A program made the position numbers and the translations under genes. This document shows, piece by piece, positions 34,881 to 44,268 of a stretch of DNA of 64,000 bases. This DNA is from Variovorax sp. OV700 (lineage in GTDB: Bacteria > Pseudomonadota > Gammaproteobacteria > Burkholderiales > Burkholderiaceae_C). The notes below the pieces were generated by a model. The model was given only the letters and a program-made list of their open reading frames with translations. It did no database searches and had not been told where the DNA came from. The stretch lies in contig NZ_FNDR01000002.1 in NCBI RefSeq assembly GCF_900099805.1, positions 655,243 to 719,242 on the forward strand, written 5' to 3'. Positions within the stretch are counted from its first letter, which is position 1; every line of letters starts with the position of its first letter.

Positions 34881-36152
34881 TCAGGCGGCGCCGTGCAGCG
34901 GCGCCCCGGCCTGCTGCTCCAGCGCGGCCCGCTGGTCCGGATGGGCGATGCTCAGCATCCGCTCGATGCGCGCAGACAAAGTCAGCCCCCGCAAGTCGGC
35001 AACGCCGTGCTCGGTCACGAACACGCCAGCATCGCTGCGCGAGGTGCTGACCGGACCCGACAGTCGAGCCACGATTCGGCTTCGGCTGCCCGCGGTGGAC
35101 GGCAACGCGACGATGGGCAGGCCGCCCGGACTGCGATGCGCGCCGCGCAGGAAGTCGCCCGCGCCGCCGACCGCGCCAACGTAGGAGCCGCTCGCCAGTT
35201 CGGCATTGACCTGCCCCGTCAGATCCACCTCGATCGCGGAGTTGATGGCCGTGAAACGGCTCAGAGAGGCCAACACCTCGGGGTTGTGCGTGTATTCGGT
35301 TCTGCGCAGTGCCAGTGCCGGGTTGCGATGGGCGAAGCGGTGCAACGCGCTGCTGCCCATGAGCACGCCCGCGACCCCGACGCCGAAGTCGCGGCCTTTG
35401 GCCTCATTCGTGAGCGCGCCGGCCTGCATCAGCGTCATCACGCCATTGCCCACAGTGCCGGAATGCACGCCGAGCCGCCGATGTTGGCCCAGCGCAGCGA
35501 GCACCGCTTCGGGTACAGCGCCCAAGCCGCATTGCAGCGTGGCGCCGTCTTCCACGAGGTCGGCCACGTACGCGGCAATCCCTCGCTCGACCGGACCGGT
35601 TCGGGTTTCCGGCGTACTCAACGGTGCGTAGGAGGCGGTCACGGCGACATCGATGCGACGCGCGTCCAACCAAGTGTCGCCCTCGGTCCAGGGCACCTGG
35701 TCGTTCACCTCGGCGATCACCACACGCGCGACATCCAGCGCACTCGCAAGGTATTCGCAGGCCAATCCCAGGCTGTGCCGTCCCTGGGCGTCGGCCGGCG
35801 ACACCTGCAGCAGCAGCACATCCACCTTCAGCACCCCTGCGCGGATCAGCGCCGGGAAGCTCGAGTAAGGCGCGGGCAGCGGGTCCAACACACCCGCGTC
35901 GGCCAGACGGCGGTTGGCGGCGCTGCCGCAGTAAGCGCTAAATCGCAACGCGCCAGCGTGCTCCGGCGTGAGCAGTCCGGACTGGTGAATGCCAAGGAAC
36001 ACCTTGCAACCGACCAAACGAGCGTGCTGGTCGGCCAGCGCGCTGACCAGCGTCAGCGGCTCGGCGTTGGCTTGGCCCCAGAGCACGCCGTCGCCCGGAC
36101 GGATCCAGCGTGCCAGATCGATATCGGCGGAGGGCGGCAGCGGCAGGTCCAT
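34881..36152 (-). CDS. Acetyl-CoA hydrolase/4-hydroxybutyrate CoA-transferase family protein
   Basis: A type I CoA-transferase-like protein (423 residues). ATG 36152 (MDLPLPPSADIDLARWIRPG) is chosen because the upstream SDR gene stops at 36169. Family motifs: QCGLGAVPEAVLAALG, LGVHSGTVGNGVMTLM and the likely catalytic Glu in INSAIEVDLTGQVNAE, followed by VGGAGDFLRGAH and VTEHGVADLRG. It could load CoA onto the growth substrate or take it from a pathway product. It lies between the SDR and thiolase genes. Confidence 0.85.
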   Translation of the reverse strand: MDLPLPPSADIDLARWIRPGDGVLWGQANAEPLTLVSALADQHARLVGCKVFLGIHQSGLLTPEHAGALRFSAYCGSAANRRLADAGVLDPLPAPYSSFPALIRAGVLKVDVLLLQVSPADAQGRHSLGLACEYLASALDVARVVIAEVNDQVPWTEGDTWLDARRIDVAVTASYAPLSTPETRTGPVERGIAAYVADLVEDGATLQCGLGAVPEAVLAALGQHRRLGVHSGTVGNGVMTLMQAGALTNEAKGRDFGVGVAGVLMGSSALHRFAHRNPALALRRTEYTHNPEVLASLSRFTAINSAIEVDLTGQVNAELASGSYVGAVGGAGDFLRGAHRSPGGLPIVALPSTAGSRSRIVARLSGPVSTSRSDAGVFVTEHGVADLRGLTLSARIERMLSIAHPDQRAALEQQAGAPLHGAA

Positions 36153-36168
36153 GACGAGCGTGCAAGAC

Positions 36169-37053
36169 TCAGATCGGGTCCCAGCTGAACACATCAGCCG
36201 AACGATCCATCGGCACGAACGATGCCTTCAGCGCCGGAATGCCGTGCTCGGCCAGACTCTTCGCGGTCCAGCCTTCCTGGCGGTGCACCGAGCGAAGCGG
36301 CCGCGGCTGACTCATCAGGAAGACCTCGTTGTTACGCACGGTGAACACCTGGGCATTCACGTCGGCGGCCGCGTCGCTGAGCAGGAACACGGCCAGCGGT
36401 GCGATCTTGGCCGGCGTCATCTGCTTGAACTTCTCGACGCGCGCCTTCTGATCCGGGGTGTCCGTCGGGATCGAACTGGTCATCGCGGTCCATGCGAAGG
36501 GCGCGATGCAGTTGCTGCGCACATTGAACTTCTGCATGTCCAGCGCAATGGTCTTGGACAGTGCTGCGATGCCCATCTTGGCCGCGTTGTAGTTCGCCTG
36601 GCCCAAATTGCCGATCAGGCCCGAGGTCGAGGTCATGTGCACAAAGGCACCGCTGCCCTGCTCCTTGAAGTGGTTGGCTGCGGCGCGGCTCATGTAGAAG
36701 CTGCCGTACAGGTGCACCTTGATCACAGCGTCCCATTCGTCCGTGCTCATCTTGTGGAAGATGCGATCGCGCAGGATGCCGGCGTTGTTGATAACGCCGT
36801 CGATGCGGCCGAAATGTTCGACCGCGCCATCAATGATGCGCGATGCGCTGTCCGCCTCGCTGACGCTGCCAATACTGGCCAGAGCGCGCCCGCCAGCATC
36901 GGCAATCTCGCGCGCCACCGCGTGCGCCGCGTCGCCCACATCGTTCACTACGACGCTAGCGCCCTCCTGTGCCAGTGCCAGCGCCAAGTCGCGCCCTATA
37001 CCCGCCCCTGCGCCGGTAACTACGACTACCTTGCCTTCAACCATTTTGCTCAT
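36169..37053 (-). CDS. Short-chain dehydrogenase (3-hydroxyacyl-CoA dehydrogenase-like)
   Basis: A classical SDR of 294 residues. Rossmann motif VVVTGAGAGIGRDLA, NNAG (VINNAGILRD), catalytic Ser in MTSTSGLIGN and Tyr-Lys in ANYNAAKMGI. The segment DRIFHKMSTDEWDAVIKVHL is like the dehydrogenase half of type 2 multifunctional beta-oxidation enzymes. ATG 37053 has GGAG before it; an earlier TTG in frame is less likely. It would oxidise the hydroxyacyl-CoA made by the MaoC pair. Confidence 0.87.
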   Translation of the reverse strand: MSKMVEGKVVVVTGAGAGIGRDLALALAQEGASVVVNDVGDAAHAVAREIADAGGRALASIGSVSEADSASRIIDGAVEHFGRIDGVINNAGILRDRIFHKMSTDEWDAVIKVHLYGSFYMSRAAANHFKEQGSGAFVHMTSTSGLIGNLGQANYNAAKMGIAALSKTIALDMQKFNVRSNCIAPFAWTAMTSSIPTDTPDQKARVEKFKQMTPAKIAPLAVFLLSDAAADVNAQVFTVRNNEVFLMSQPRPLRSVHRQEGWTAKSLAEHGIPALKASFVPMDRSADVFSWDPI

Positions 37054-37094
37054 GCTTGTTTGCTCCAATCGGCTGTTTGTGTGTGAGTGCGTTC

Positions 37095-38255
37095 TCAGTA
37101 GGAGCGCGGCAGACCAAGCACGTGCTCGGCCACGTACGAATAGATCAGGTTGGTCGAGATCGGCGCCACCTGATAGAGGCGTGTCTCGCGGAACTTGCGC
37201 TCCACGTCATACTCCGCGGCGAAGCCAAAGCCACCATGAAACTGGAGGCAGCAATTGGCGGCTTCCCAGCTGGCCTTGGCCGCCAGGTACTTGGCCATGT
37301 TGGCCTGGGTGCCGCAGGCCTGGCGCGCGTCGAACAACTCGCAGGCCTTGAAGCGCATCAGGTTGGCCGCCTCGAGCTCGATATAGGCGTCGGCGATCGG
37401 GAACTGCACGCCTTGGTTCTGGCCGATCGGGCGACCGAAGACCTGCCGATCCTTCACATAGCGTGTGATTCGGTCGATGAACCAGTAGCCATCGCCGATG
37501 CATTCGGCCGCGATCAGCGTGCGCTCGGCGTTCAGGCCATCCAGGATGTATTTGAAACCCTGCCCTTCCCGGCCAATGAGATTCTCGGCCGGGATTTCGA
37601 GGTTTTCGAAGAACAGCTCGTTGGTCTCGTGGTTGACCATGTTGCGAATCGGCCGCACCGTCATGCCGGTGCGCTCGGCCTCGCGCAGGTCAACCATGAA
37701 GATCGACATGCCCTCGCTCTTCTTCTTGACCTCGGCAAGCGGCGTCGTGCGCGCCAGCAGGATCATCCAGTCCGAATGCTGCACGCGGCTGATCCACACC
37801 TTCTGGCCATTGATGACGTAGCGGTCGCCCTTCTTGACGGCGGTGGTCTTGATCTTGGTGGTGTCGGTACCCGTGGTCGGTTCGGTCACCCCCATGGACT
37901 GCAGACGCCACTCGCCGCTCGCGATCTTGGGCAGGTACTCTTGCTTCTGCGCATCGGAGCCATGGCGCAGCAACGTGCCCATGTTGTACATCTGGCCGTG
38001 GCACGCGCCGGAGTTGCCTCCCGAGCGATTGATCTCCTCCATGATGACGGACGCCTCGGTCAGGCCCAGGCCGGAGCCACCGTACTCCTGCGGAATCAAC
38101 GCGGCCAGCCAACCGGCTTTGGTCAGCGCGTTGACGAAGGCCTCGGGATAGGCGCGCTCTTCGTCGATCTGGCGGTGGTACTCATCGGGGAATTCGGCAC
38201 ACAGGGCGCGCACAGCGTCACGGATGTCCTGATAGTTGTCTGTCGGAATGTTCAT
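37095..38255 (-). CDS. Acyl-CoA dehydrogenase
   Basis: An FAD-dependent acyl-CoA dehydrogenase of 386 residues. It has the FAD and substrate motifs QSMGVTEPTTGTDTTKIKTT, KVWISRVQHSDWM, DRQVFGRPIGQNQGVQFPIA and QFHGGFGFAAEYDVERKFRE. The Glu in AAEYDVER is the probable catalytic base. It introduces the first double bond of a beta-oxidation round. It is third in the minus-strand operon, after the two MaoC genes. Confidence 0.92.
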   Translation of the reverse strand: MNIPTDNYQDIRDAVRALCAEFPDEYHRQIDEERAYPEAFVNALTKAGWLAALIPQEYGGSGLGLTEASVIMEEINRSGGNSGACHGQMYNMGTLLRHGSDAQKQEYLPKIASGEWRLQSMGVTEPTTGTDTTKIKTTAVKKGDRYVINGQKVWISRVQHSDWMILLARTTPLAEVKKKSEGMSIFMVDLREAERTGMTVRPIRNMVNHETNELFFENLEIPAENLIGREGQGFKYILDGLNAERTLIAAECIGDGYWFIDRITRYVKDRQVFGRPIGQNQGVQFPIADAYIELEAANLMRFKACELFDARQACGTQANMAKYLAAKASWEAANCCLQFHGGFGFAAEYDVERKFRETRLYQVAPISTNLIYSYVAEHVLGLPRSY

Positions 38256-38293
38256 ACGATGGAAGTGGAGGGAGTGACACCGAAGGGCCGAAG

Positions 38294-38725
38294 TCAGCGT
38301 AGGGGCGCAGCCAAGACGGCCTCGCCCTGAACCTTGACCTGCCCTTGCTGATCGCTTGCGGCAAGGGTCAGTCGGACGCGTGGCTCATCAGCCTCGCTGA
38401 AGTGCTCGGCGACCTGCGCGCGGCAGGTGATGACGTCGCCAACGTGCGTGATGGCGACGAAGCGGACGCCGTAGCTTCGGATGGCCCCGACGCCCGCCCA
38501 CTGCGTGAGCACATGGGCCAGGTAGGCCATGGACAGCATGCCGTGCGCGAACACGTCGGGCATTCCGGCCGCACGCGCGAAGTCGATATCCACATGGATC
38601 GGGTTGTAGTCTGCCGAGGCACCGCAGTACAGCGCCAACGTGTGACGGGTGATGGGCCTCGACACCCACAGGGGCAGTTCGTCGCCGACGTTCGGCATCC
38701 TCATGTCCGCGACTCCTTCAGCCAT
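38294..38725 (-). CDS. MaoC-like hydratase, C-terminal hot-dog subunit
   Basis: A single hot-dog domain (143 residues). The hydratase 2 motif is clear: GASADYNPIHVDIDFARAAG, followed by MPDVFAHGM. The Asp and His of that motif are the usual catalytic pair of (R)-specific enoyl-CoA hydratases. ATG 38725 overlaps the stop of the gene before it by 8 bp (ATGGCTGA). With that partner it probably forms a two-domain hydratase, as do split MaoC pairs in sterol side-chain degradation. Confidence 0.85.
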   Translation of the reverse strand: MAEGVADMRMPNVGDELPLWVSRPITRHTLALYCGASADYNPIHVDIDFARAAGMPDVFAHGMLSMAYLAHVLTQWAGVGAIRSYGVRFVAITHVGDVITCRAQVAEHFSEADEPRVRLTLAASDQQGQVKVQGEAVLAAPLR

Positions 38726-39131
38726 TGCGCACCACCGTCGTGTTACGCAACGTGGCGATGGCCGTTTCGCCACGCCACACGCGCGTCTCGCGCACGACGA
38801 ACTCCAGTTCGCCGGCACGCTTGTCGTAGATGTCGGCTATTCGCGGCTCGAAAGCCAACAGGTCGCCCACATGCGCAGGGGCGTGATAGACGAAGAGTTC
38901 CTCGCCATGCAATACCCGCCCGATGTCGATTCCCAACAGCTTGCGCATCGCCGCAGGATCAGGCCCCTGCATTTCCAGACAGAACAGGTAGGTGGGCGGA
39001 AGTTGCGACCCCTCCTGCGCCGCTTGGCAGCCGGGCGCCGCGGTGGCACGCAGGAAGGCAGATACCGCCCCGCACTCGGCGAGCACCTCGAAGCGAGGCA
39101 ACACGCGCCCCACGAATGCCTTGTCGATCAC
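38718..39131 (-). CDS. MaoC-family hydratase, N-terminal (FAS1-like dehydratase) subunit
   Basis: A hot-dog protein (about 137 residues) of the MaoC_dehydrat_N type: FVGRVLPRFEVLAECGAVSA, TYLFCLEMQGPDP, LLGIDIGRVLHGEELFVYHA and GELEFVVRETRVW. It lacks the catalytic motif seen in the next gene and would serve as the substrate-binding half. GTG 39131 is chosen because GAGGA lies 6 bp upstream; TTG 39137 is the alternative. It is first in the operon. Confidence 0.82.
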   Translation of the reverse strand: MIDKAFVGRVLPRFEVLAECGAVSAFLRATAAPGCQAAQEGSQLPPTYLFCLEMQGPDPAAMRKLLGIDIGRVLHGEELFVYHAPAHVGDLLAFEPRIADIYDKRAGELEFVVRETRVWRGETAIATLRNTTVVRNG

Positions 39132-39163
39132 GATCAATCCTCGTTAGCAAAAGACGGCTTGAT

Positions 39164-39178
39164 CTTATCAGAGATAAG
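39164..39178. promoter_or_regulatory. Palindrome CTTATC-AGA-GATAAG in the divergent promoter region
   Basis: A perfect 6-3-6 inverted repeat lies 33 bp before the GTG of the minus-strand beta-oxidation operon and about 160 bp before the Bug receptor. Another GATAAG is at 39272-39277. The layout suits a TetR-type repressor that controls both arms. Confidence 0.45.
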
Positions 39179-39335
39179 TTGATAGTTGCTCAGAACCGCC
39201 ATCGCCACTGGGGCAATCCCCTATGCATGCATGATTTCCTGCAAGATCTCTAGTTCTTTTAACTGTTCGTTGATAAGATTCATGCGAAGTGCAGTGTGAT
39301 GCACACCATCAGAACGACCCTGGAGACAGTCATCC

Positions 39336-40331
39336 ATGTTTAGCCGCCGCACACTTCTTTCTCGTCTGACACTGTCCCTTGCCTGCCTGGCGCTGGGCGC
39401 CGCCGCGCTGAGCGCGCGCGCCCAGAGCGCGTATCCGAACAAGGCCGTGCGGCTGGTGGTGCCCTACACCGCTGGAGGGATCACCGATGTGCTGGCACGG
39501 GCCCTGGCCGAGCGCATGCGATCCCACCTGGGGCAGCCCGTGATCGTGGAGAACCGGCCCGGCGCTAACACGGCATTGGCAGCCAAGATCGTGAGCAGCG
39601 CCGACCCGGACGGCTATACGGTGCTGTTTGCCACGGGCGCGACGGCAGTACTCAATCCTCTGCTGTACCCGAAGCTGACCTACAACCCCGAAAAGGAGCT
39701 CGCTCCGGTCGCCCGCATCGCACTGACGCCGATGCTCATGGTGGTAGGCGGCAAATCGCCACACAGGACACTGAGCGACCTCATCACGGCCGCACGGGAC
39801 ACCCCCGCCAAACTCAACTACGGTTCCACAGGCACGGGCAGCTCGCCGCACCTGGCTGGAGAGTTGCTGCAGCAGGAAGCCGGCATTTCGATGCTGCACG
39901 TGCCCTACAACGGCAGTTCGCCAGTTCACGTGGCATTGATGTCCGGCGATATCCAGTTTGCTGCCGACCCAGCTGGCAGCGCGATGGCCCTGGCCAAGAG
40001 CGGCAAGTTGCACGCGGTGGCAGTGACGAGCAAGGTGCGTCTGTCCGCCCTGCCAGATGTCCCTACGGTGGCCGAAAGCGGCTACCCCAACTTCGAAGTG
40101 ACGACGTGGTTCGGCCTGATGGTGCCCAAGAAAGCGCCGGAGTCCGTCGTGCAACGGCTGAACGCGGCGGTAGCTGCCTCCGGCGCGGACCCTGAATTCC
40201 GGAAGCAGTTCGAGGCGCTCGGCATGGTGATTCCCAAGCCTCTGAGCAGCACGGAGTTCTCCACGTATATCGCGCACGAGCGGGCTGCGTGGGAACCACT
40301 GATTCGCGCCAAGAATATTGTTCTCGAGTGA
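39336..40331 (+). CDS. Bug/TctC-family periplasmic solute receptor
   Basis: A tripartite tricarboxylate receptor of 331 residues. Signal peptide LTLSLACLALGAAALSARAQ. Fold markers VRLVVPYTAGGITDVLARAL, VIVENRPGANTALAAKIV, GSSPHLAGELLQQ and LPDVPTVAESGYPNFEV. It opens the plus-strand arm of the acyl-CoA regulon. No TctAB partner is present, so it either uses a distant membrane pair or senses the substrate. Confidence 0.9.
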   Translation: MFSRRTLLSRLTLSLACLALGAAALSARAQSAYPNKAVRLVVPYTAGGITDVLARALAERMRSHLGQPVIVENRPGANTALAAKIVSSADPDGYTVLFATGATAVLNPLLYPKLTYNPEKELAPVARIALTPMLMVVGGKSPHRTLSDLITAARDTPAKLNYGSTGTGSSPHLAGELLQQEAGISMLHVPYNGSSPVHVALMSGDIQFAADPAGSAMALAKSGKLHAVAVTSKVRLSALPDVPTVAESGYPNFEVTTWFGLMVPKKAPESVVQRLNAAVAASGADPEFRKQFEALGMVIPKPLSSTEFSTYIAHERAAWEPLIRAKNIVLE

Positions 40332-40371
40332 GTATCGACCCCTTTTTTTCACAACTTGACGGACCGTTCAC

Positions 40372-41241
40372 ATGTTCCAAGCACAACTGCTGCGCGGCAA
40401 GCGCATCCTCGTCACTGGCGGTGGCTCCGGCCTGGGCCGCGAAATCTCGGAAAAATATCTGGAGCTGGGCGCCGAGGTGCATATCTGCGGCCGCCGGCAG
40501 GCGGTGCTGGAGGAAGCCGCGGCGGCACTGATGGAGCGTCACGGCGGTACCGTCAAGACGCACGTGACAGATGTACGCAGCGCCGAGGCCGTGGACGCGA
40601 TGGTCGATGCGATCTGGCGCGACAGCGGTCCGCTCGATGGTCTTGTCAATAACGCCGCCGGCAACTTTGTCAGCCGTACGCAAGACGTGTCGCCGCGTGG
40701 TTTTGACGCCGTGGCCAACACGGTGCTGCACGGCACCTACTACATGACCCACCACGTCGGCCGCCGCTGGATCGCGGACGGACACAAGGGCTCGGTGATC
40801 TCGATCGTGGTGACCTGGGTGCGCACAGGCGCGCCTTTCGTCGTCCCCTCCGCGATGAGCAAGGCCGGTATTGACGTGATGACCAAGTCGCTTGCGATCG
40901 AATGGGGACGCTACGGCATCCGTCTCAACGCCATTGCTCCTGGAATCTTCCCTACCGAGGGTGCCAACAAGCGCCTCAGCCCCAAAGCGCAGTGGGAAGA
41001 CGGCGTGGTGCGCAATCCCATGAACCGGTTGGGCCGAATGTCGGAGTTGCAGAACCTGGCCGTGTTCCTGATGGCCGATGGCGTTGACTGGATCAACGGC
41101 GAGACCATTGCCATCGACGGCGCCGGCCACCGGCAAAACGGCGCCTCCTTCACGGACCTGGCCGATCTGGACGACGCTGCCTGGCGCGAAATGCGCGAAG
41201 CCATCCGCAACCAGGACCAACGTGACAAGTCGCTGCGTTGA
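40372..41241 (+). CDS. SDR resembling 2,4-dienoyl-CoA reductase, with Trp at the catalytic Tyr position
   Basis: An SDR of 289 residues. Cofactor motif LVTGGGSGLGREI, DGLVNNAAGNF, then PFVVPSAMSKAGIDVMTKSL and YGIRLNAIAPGIFPTEGA, which follow the pattern of peroxisomal/mitochondrial 2,4-dienoyl-CoA reductases. In that family the catalytic Tyr lies 15 residues before the Lys (human Tyr199 and Lys214, from memory). Here the Lys is residue 164 (MSKAG) and residue 149 is Trp (VVTWVRTG). The chemistry may therefore differ. It precedes the fused acyl-CoA synthetase by 51 bp. Confidence 0.85.
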   Translation: MFQAQLLRGKRILVTGGGSGLGREISEKYLELGAEVHICGRRQAVLEEAAAALMERHGGTVKTHVTDVRSAEAVDAMVDAIWRDSGPLDGLVNNAAGNFVSRTQDVSPRGFDAVANTVLHGTYYMTHHVGRRWIADGHKGSVISIVVTWVRTGAPFVVPSAMSKAGIDVMTKSLAIEWGRYGIRLNAIAPGIFPTEGANKRLSPKAQWEDGVVRNPMNRLGRMSELQNLAVFLMADGVDWINGETIAIDGAGHRQNGASFTDLADLDDAAWREMREAIRNQDQRDKSLR

Positions 41242-41292
41242 GGCCGCTGAGCCTGTTGCTTCGCACCAGACGCGCCCGCCCGTCGCAAAGAA

Positions 41293-44268
41293 ATGAGCAA
41301 GGAAAAAACTACCGTGTCCTCTACTGATCGAATCGTCGACGCTGTTGTTGCGCAAGGACGCGGCGACCACCCGGCACTGGTACTGGAGGACGGTACTGCC
41401 CTGAGCTACGCCGAGCTGAACCTTCGCATCGACGAGACCGCACAGGCACTGGCCAACCTCGGACTGATCCCGGGCCATCGCATGATGCTGGTCGGAGAGA
41501 ACAGTGCCCAGACGGTGGTGGCACTGCTGGGATGCATCCGGGCAGGAGGATGGGCTGTTCCTGTGAATGGCCGCATGTCGGCGGGCGAGATTGACGCGAT
41601 TCGTGCGCATTGCGAGCCCCGCTTCGTCTTTTACGACTGCGCTGGCTCCGCGTCGGCAGCGACCCACGCGAGCCGCCTGAGCGCTCCTACCGATGCCGCC
41701 TTCCCGCTAGGAGCACTGGCAATCGACGTGGCACCGGGTACTGAGCCGGACGCGAACGTGGATGTTGCGCTGATGATCTACACCTCGGGTAGCACGGGGG
41801 AGCCGAAGGGGGTGATGCTTACGCACGCCAACCTGCGCTTCGTAATGGATGCTTCCCTCAAACAAAAGGTGCTGCTGCCCGGAGACGTGGCCTTCCACGC
41901 GTTACCCATCTCTCACTCCTTCGGCCTGATTTCAGCGCTCTTGTGCGGTCTGCAGGTAGGCGCTACCTTGCATCTGGTCACGCGCTATTCAGCAGAGAAG
42001 TTGGCCGAGGCCATTGCCGATGGCGTGATCACCGTGTTCCAGGGCGTGCCCGCAATGTACGCACGACTGCACGAATGGCAGACACAGACCGGACGCAGCC
42101 TGCGACCCAACCGCTTGCGGCTGGCCTACATCGGCGGCTCGCAGGTGGACGCTACGCGAAAGGCGCAAGCCGAGTCGATGCTTGGCGTGCACCTCCATCA
42201 TGGCTATGGCCTGACCGAAGCGGCGCCCGTCGTCGCACGCACCATTGGATATGCGCCGCCGCTCGAAGTGACAGCCGGTTGGCCCATCCCGGGCATCGAG
42301 GTCGAAGTCCAGAACGGCAACGGTCACGCCCTCGCCTGCGGTACGCCTGGCGAAGTGTGCGTTCGCGGTCCCAATGTGATGCGGGGCTATTTCCGCGCGC
42401 CCGAGCAGACGCGCGAGGCCATCGACGCGCGCGGCTGGCTGCACACCGGCGACATCGGGTTTTTTGGGTCCGAGGGCGATCTGCAGATCGCCGGTCGCAT
42501 AAAGGAAATGATCATCCGCAGTGGATTCAACGTGTATCCCGCCGAGGTCGAACGCGCCATCGCGGCCTTTCCCGGCGTCGCGCAATGCGCTGTGGTGGGC
42601 CGCACCGTGCCTGGCGATGAGGAGGTGGTCGCGTTCGTCGAGCCGATTGCCGGACAGAAAGTAGACACCGCAGCGATGACCGCCTTCCTGCGCGAACGCC
42701 TTGCACCTTACAAACTGCCGCGCGATATCCGCCTGCTGGCTCAACTCCCCGCATCACCTACCGGCAAGCTGCTCAAAGCACGCCTCAAGGCCATGGCCAA
42801 TGCCCCCTCTGCCCGCCCACCAGCTGACCTCGAGCGTCTGCTCGCACCCCGTTCTGTCGCAGTAGTAGGCGCCTCGGACAACCCGAACAAGGTTGGCGGC
42901 CGTCCTATCGTCTACCTACGAGAACAAGGTTTCCAGGGCAACATCTATCCCGTGAACCCCCGCGCGCAGACCATCCAAGGACTGCCATCCTATGCCTCGC
43001 TGGACCAGTTGCCTGAAGTGCCTGATGCCGTGGTGTTGTGCGTCGGTGCGGACCAGGTCGAGGAGCAGCTTGAGCTGTGCGCTCGTCTCAAGGTGCCGAA
43101 CGCCGTGTTGTTCGCTTCCAGCTACGCGGAAGTGGGCGATGAGGGCCGCCAGCGTCAAGAACGCCTGCTGAAGATCTGCCGGGAGGGCGGCGTGCGACTT
43201 GTCGGCCCCAACAGCATTGGGGTGGCCAGCTTCAACAGCGGCGCCATCCTTTCCTTTGCTTCGATCTACGCCGACCATGCGCCCGAGGATGGCCCCATCG
43301 CCATCGTTTCCCAAAGCGGCGCCTTTGGCGTGTCCGCCTATGCACTGCTGCGGCAGGCTGGCTGGGGCGTCCGCTGTGTGGCGGCTACCGGCAACGAGGC
43401 GGACCTGGACACCGCGGACTTCGTGGACGCAGTGGCTCGATCGCCGGGAGTGAAGCTTGTGCTGCTATATCTGGAGAACGTGCCCGACCCGCTGCGCATG
43501 GCGGCGGCGCTTGACGCTGCACAGGCCTGCGGCGTGCGCGTGGTGTCAGTCCGCGCCGGCCGTTCACCTGACGCTCGCCGCTCGGCGGAACTTCACACCG
43601 GCTCCCCGGGGGCCTCAGACCCCGCGCTGGATGCGATGTTCGAGCAACATGGCTGTCGCACTGTGGCCGGCTTGGCCGAACTCGTGCAGGCAGCGCCTTT
43701 GTACCTCGGTGCGCAACACGTCAGCCGGGCGCCGCCAGCCCAGCCTCGCCTGGTCCTTGTCAGCAACTCTGGAGCCTCTTGTGTGTTGGCCGCCGACCAG
43801 GCGAATGCGCAAGGTCTGCGCCTGGCCGAACTCAGTGATGCTTCCCGCGACGCTCTCGCAGATTTGTTGCCCGACTTCTCTCTCAATCGCAACCCGCTGG
43901 ACCTTACAGCCATGCTGCTGGCCGACCCAAGCTTGCTGGGACGGGTCGTCCAAGTCGCTCTGCAAGACGCTCATGTGGACTCCTTGGCTCTCGGCTTGCT
44001 AGCAATCGGTGGGCCCAGCTACGACCTGCCGCGCTTCGTGCGCGAAACCGTTCAGGCGCAGCGCGACAACGGGAAGCCGGTCGTGTTCTACAGCCCGCAC
44101 CCGCATGTCCGCGAAGCCTTTGCCCGCGGCGGGCTGGCTGTTTTCCCGGGGGAAGCTGCAGCCATCGAGGCCCTGCGTGACTTCCACACTCACGGTGCCG
44201 GCTTCCCCCTCCACCAGGTGGCGGTCTCGGCCGCACCATCATCACTCGGAGAATCTGTTCATGCCTGA
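41293..44268 (+). CDS. Fusion of AMP-forming acyl-CoA synthetase and NDP-forming synthetase alpha-like module
   Basis: A 991-residue protein with two activating modules. Residues 1-505 are an AMP-binding acyl-CoA ligase: P-loop [13 protein letters not shown] (about 161), [12 protein letters not shown], hinge [19 protein letters not shown] (about 400) and [14 protein letters not shown]. From about 513 a CoA-binding Rossmann domain begins ([20 protein letters not shown]). A succinyl-CoA-synthetase-like region follows ([20 protein letters not shown]), with the likely phosphohistidine at residue 768 in [17 protein letters not shown] further domain runs to the end. The ATP-grasp beta subunit is missing here and next door. 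The protein probably makes the CoA ester that enters the regulon. Why both modules are joined is unknown. Confidence 0.87.
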   Translation: MSKEKTTVSSTDRIVDAVVAQGRGDHPALVLEDGTALSYAELNLRIDETAQALANLGLIPGHRMMLVGENSAQTVVALLGCIRAGGWAVPVNGRMSAGEIDAIRAHCEPRFVFYDCAGSASAATHASRLSAPTDAAFPLGALAIDVAPGTEPDANVDVALMIYTSGSTGEPKGVMLTHANLRFVMDASLKQKVLLPGDVAFHALPISHSFGLISALLCGLQVGATLHLVTRYSAEKLAEAIADGVITVFQGVPAMYARLHEWQTQTGRSLRPNRLRLAYIGGSQVDATRKAQAESMLGVHLHHGYGLTEAAPVVARTIGYAPPLEVTAGWPIPGIEVEVQNGNGHALACGTPGEVCVRGPNVMRGYFRAPEQTREAIDARGWLHTGDIGFFGSEGDLQIAGRIKEMIIRSGFNVYPAEVERAIAAFPGVAQCAVVGRTVPGDEEVVAFVEPIAGQKVDTAAMTAFLRERLAPYKLPRDIRLLAQLPASPTGKLLKARLKAMANAPSARPPADLERLLAPRSVAVVGASDNPNKVGGRPIVYLREQGFQGNIYPVNPRAQTIQGLPSYASLDQLPEVPDAVVLCVGADQVEEQLELCARLKVPNAVLFASSYAEVGDEGRQRQERLLKICREGGVRLVGPNSIGVASFNSGAILSFASIYADHAPEDGPIAIVSQSGAFGVSAYALLRQAGWGVRCVAATGNEADLDTADFVDAVARSPGVKLVLLYLENVPDPLRMAAALDAAQACGVRVVSVRAGRSPDARRSAELHTGSPGASDPALDAMFEQHGCRTVAGLAELVQAAPLYLGAQHVSRAPPAQPRLVLVSNSGASCVLAADQANAQGLRLAELSDASRDALADLLPDFSLNRNPLDLTAMLLADPSLLGRVVQVALQDAHVDSLALGLLAIGGPSYDLPRFVRETVQAQRDNGKPVVFYSPHPHVREAFARGGLAVFPGEAAAIEALRDFHTHGAGFPLHQVAVSAAPSSLGESVHA

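Noticed and set aside
33784..36188. Plus-strand frames of 431 and 466 codons over the thiolase and CoA-transferase genes
   Set aside because: They are shadows of the minus-strand genes, with compositions typical of antisense frames.
40063..41667. 534-codon minus-strand frame over the SDR and synthetase genes
   Set aside because: It runs antisense across two real genes and their intergenic gap, and no domain is visible.
44009..44260. Upstream extension of the second thiolase frame, including a PHHHHS run
   Set aside because: It overlaps the end of the synthetase in another frame. The thiolase family start and a ribosome site fit ATG 44261.
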